Below are positions 63,650 to 64,000 of a stretch of 64,000 nucleotides of DNA, one piece after another. How positions within the stretch are numbered: position 1 is the first letter of the stretch; each line of letters begins with the position of its first letter. Origin of the DNA: Roseiarcus sp963783175 (lineage in GTDB: Bacteria; Pseudomonadota; Alphaproteobacteria; Rhizobiales; Beijerinckiaceae); NCBI GenBank assembly GCA_963783175.1, contig CAWANG010000016.1, forward strand, positions 152,173 to 216,172. Reading direction: 5' to 3'. Below the pieces are notes generated by a model. It was not told the DNA's origin and ran no database searches. It saw only the letters and a list, made by a program, of their open reading frames with translations. The position numbers and the translations under genes are program-made.

Positions 63650-64000
63650 ATGACCCGGCTCATCGATACGCTCGCCGAGCGCGCTGCGCCCGCGCCGCCG
63701 CGCCATCCGGAGAAGGCGCATCGGCCCGACCAGCCGGTCGCGCGCAAGCCGCCGTGGATCCGCGTCCGCGCGCCCGGCTCGCCGATCTATTCCGAGACGC
63801 TGAGCCTGGTGCGCGAGCTCAAGCTGGCGACCGTCTGCGAGGAGGCGCGCTGCCCCAACATCGGCGAATGCTGGGACAAGCGCCACGCGACCTTCATGAT
63901 CATGGGGGATACCTGCACCCGCGCATGCGCCTTCTGCAACGTGCGCACCGGCCTGCCGGATCCGCTCGACGAGAACGAGCCCGAGCGCGTCGCCGACGCC
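63650..64000 (+). CDS. lipA: Lipoyl synthase LipA, N-terminal part
   Basis: Radical SAM enzyme that inserts sulfur at C6 and C8 of protein-bound octanoyl groups, making lipoate for AceF, Lpd and the AcoC-type E2 in this window. 117 residues are visible before the window ends. The auxiliary cluster CEEARCPNIGEC and the radical SAM cluster CTRACAFCNVRTG are intact, in the correct order. The ATG at 63650 gives the typical Arg/Pro-rich N terminus. Divergent from the DUF4239 relic. Confidence 0.95.
   Translation, partial: MTRLIDTLAERAAPAPPRHPEKAHRPDQPVARKPPWIRVRAPGSPIYSETLSLVRELKLATVCEEARCPNIGECWDKRHATFMIMGDTCTRACAFCNVRTGLPDPLDENEPERVADA

Overview
The window is a GC-rich alphaproteobacterial chromosome segment, most likely from the Hyphomicrobiales/Rhizobiales (methylotroph-related Methylocystaceae/Beijerinckiaceae is my best guess, not proven). 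The pointers are the murE-murF-mraY-murD-ftsW-murG block, a GcrA-type cell-cycle regulator, a CIRCE-controlled groESL, a PEP-CTERM protein with a PEPxxWAMM-type sorting tail, and a PQQ alcohol dehydrogenase with a lanthanide-type Asp-x-Asp motif. There is no integrase, transposase, CRISPR array, rRNA or recognisable tRNA in the window.

Layout: 0-6.7 kb is peptidoglycan precursor synthesis and division (murE to murG), which stops abruptly after murG. 6.8-12.6 kb holds an EthD-like protein, a LysR regulator, a DUF4260 protein, a metallo-beta-lactamase-fold hydrolase, groES-groEL and a transglutaminase-like protein. 12.7-16.1 kb is a MarR-EmrA-EmrB efflux operon. 16.1-17.2 kb is an AT-richer island with repeats. 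17.2-24.9 kb holds HIU hydrolase and the pyruvate dehydrogenase operon aceE-aceF-lpd plus an SDR. 25-29 kb is a second EmrAB-type pump with a TetR regulator. 29-35.4 kb holds a CBS-BON protein, asparaginase II, an ankyrin protein, a Cache protein, a diheme cytochrome c and the PQQ dehydrogenase. 35.6-38.9 kb is a second 2-oxo-acid/acetoin dehydrogenase operon (E1 alpha, E1 beta, E2-hydrolase fusion). 39-48.5 kb holds a SorC-type regulator, TerC, HflKC, RlmN, GuaC, GST, an SDR and GuaB. 48.5-64 kb is a more accessory stretch of small hypothetical, secreted and membrane proteins, with an acyl-CoA dehydrogenase, an RsmB-type methyltransferase and the start of lipA at the edge.

Two things stand out. 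First, at least nine genes, including normally essential groEL and ftsW, are broken by single-base changes, nearly all one extra base, so sequence error must be considered before calling pseudogenes. Second, intergenic DNA carries unusual structure: three dispersed arrays of 21-bp tandem repeats, a duplicated hairpin with a compensatory base-pair change, and an inverted second copy of the guaB 3' end differing only at ten synonymous third positions.

Functionally the region joins cell-wall synthesis, central carbon oxidation (two lipoyl-dependent dehydrogenases plus lipoyl synthase), guanine nucleotide balance (GuaB and GuaC), periplasmic alcohol oxidation, membrane protein quality control and two multidrug pumps.
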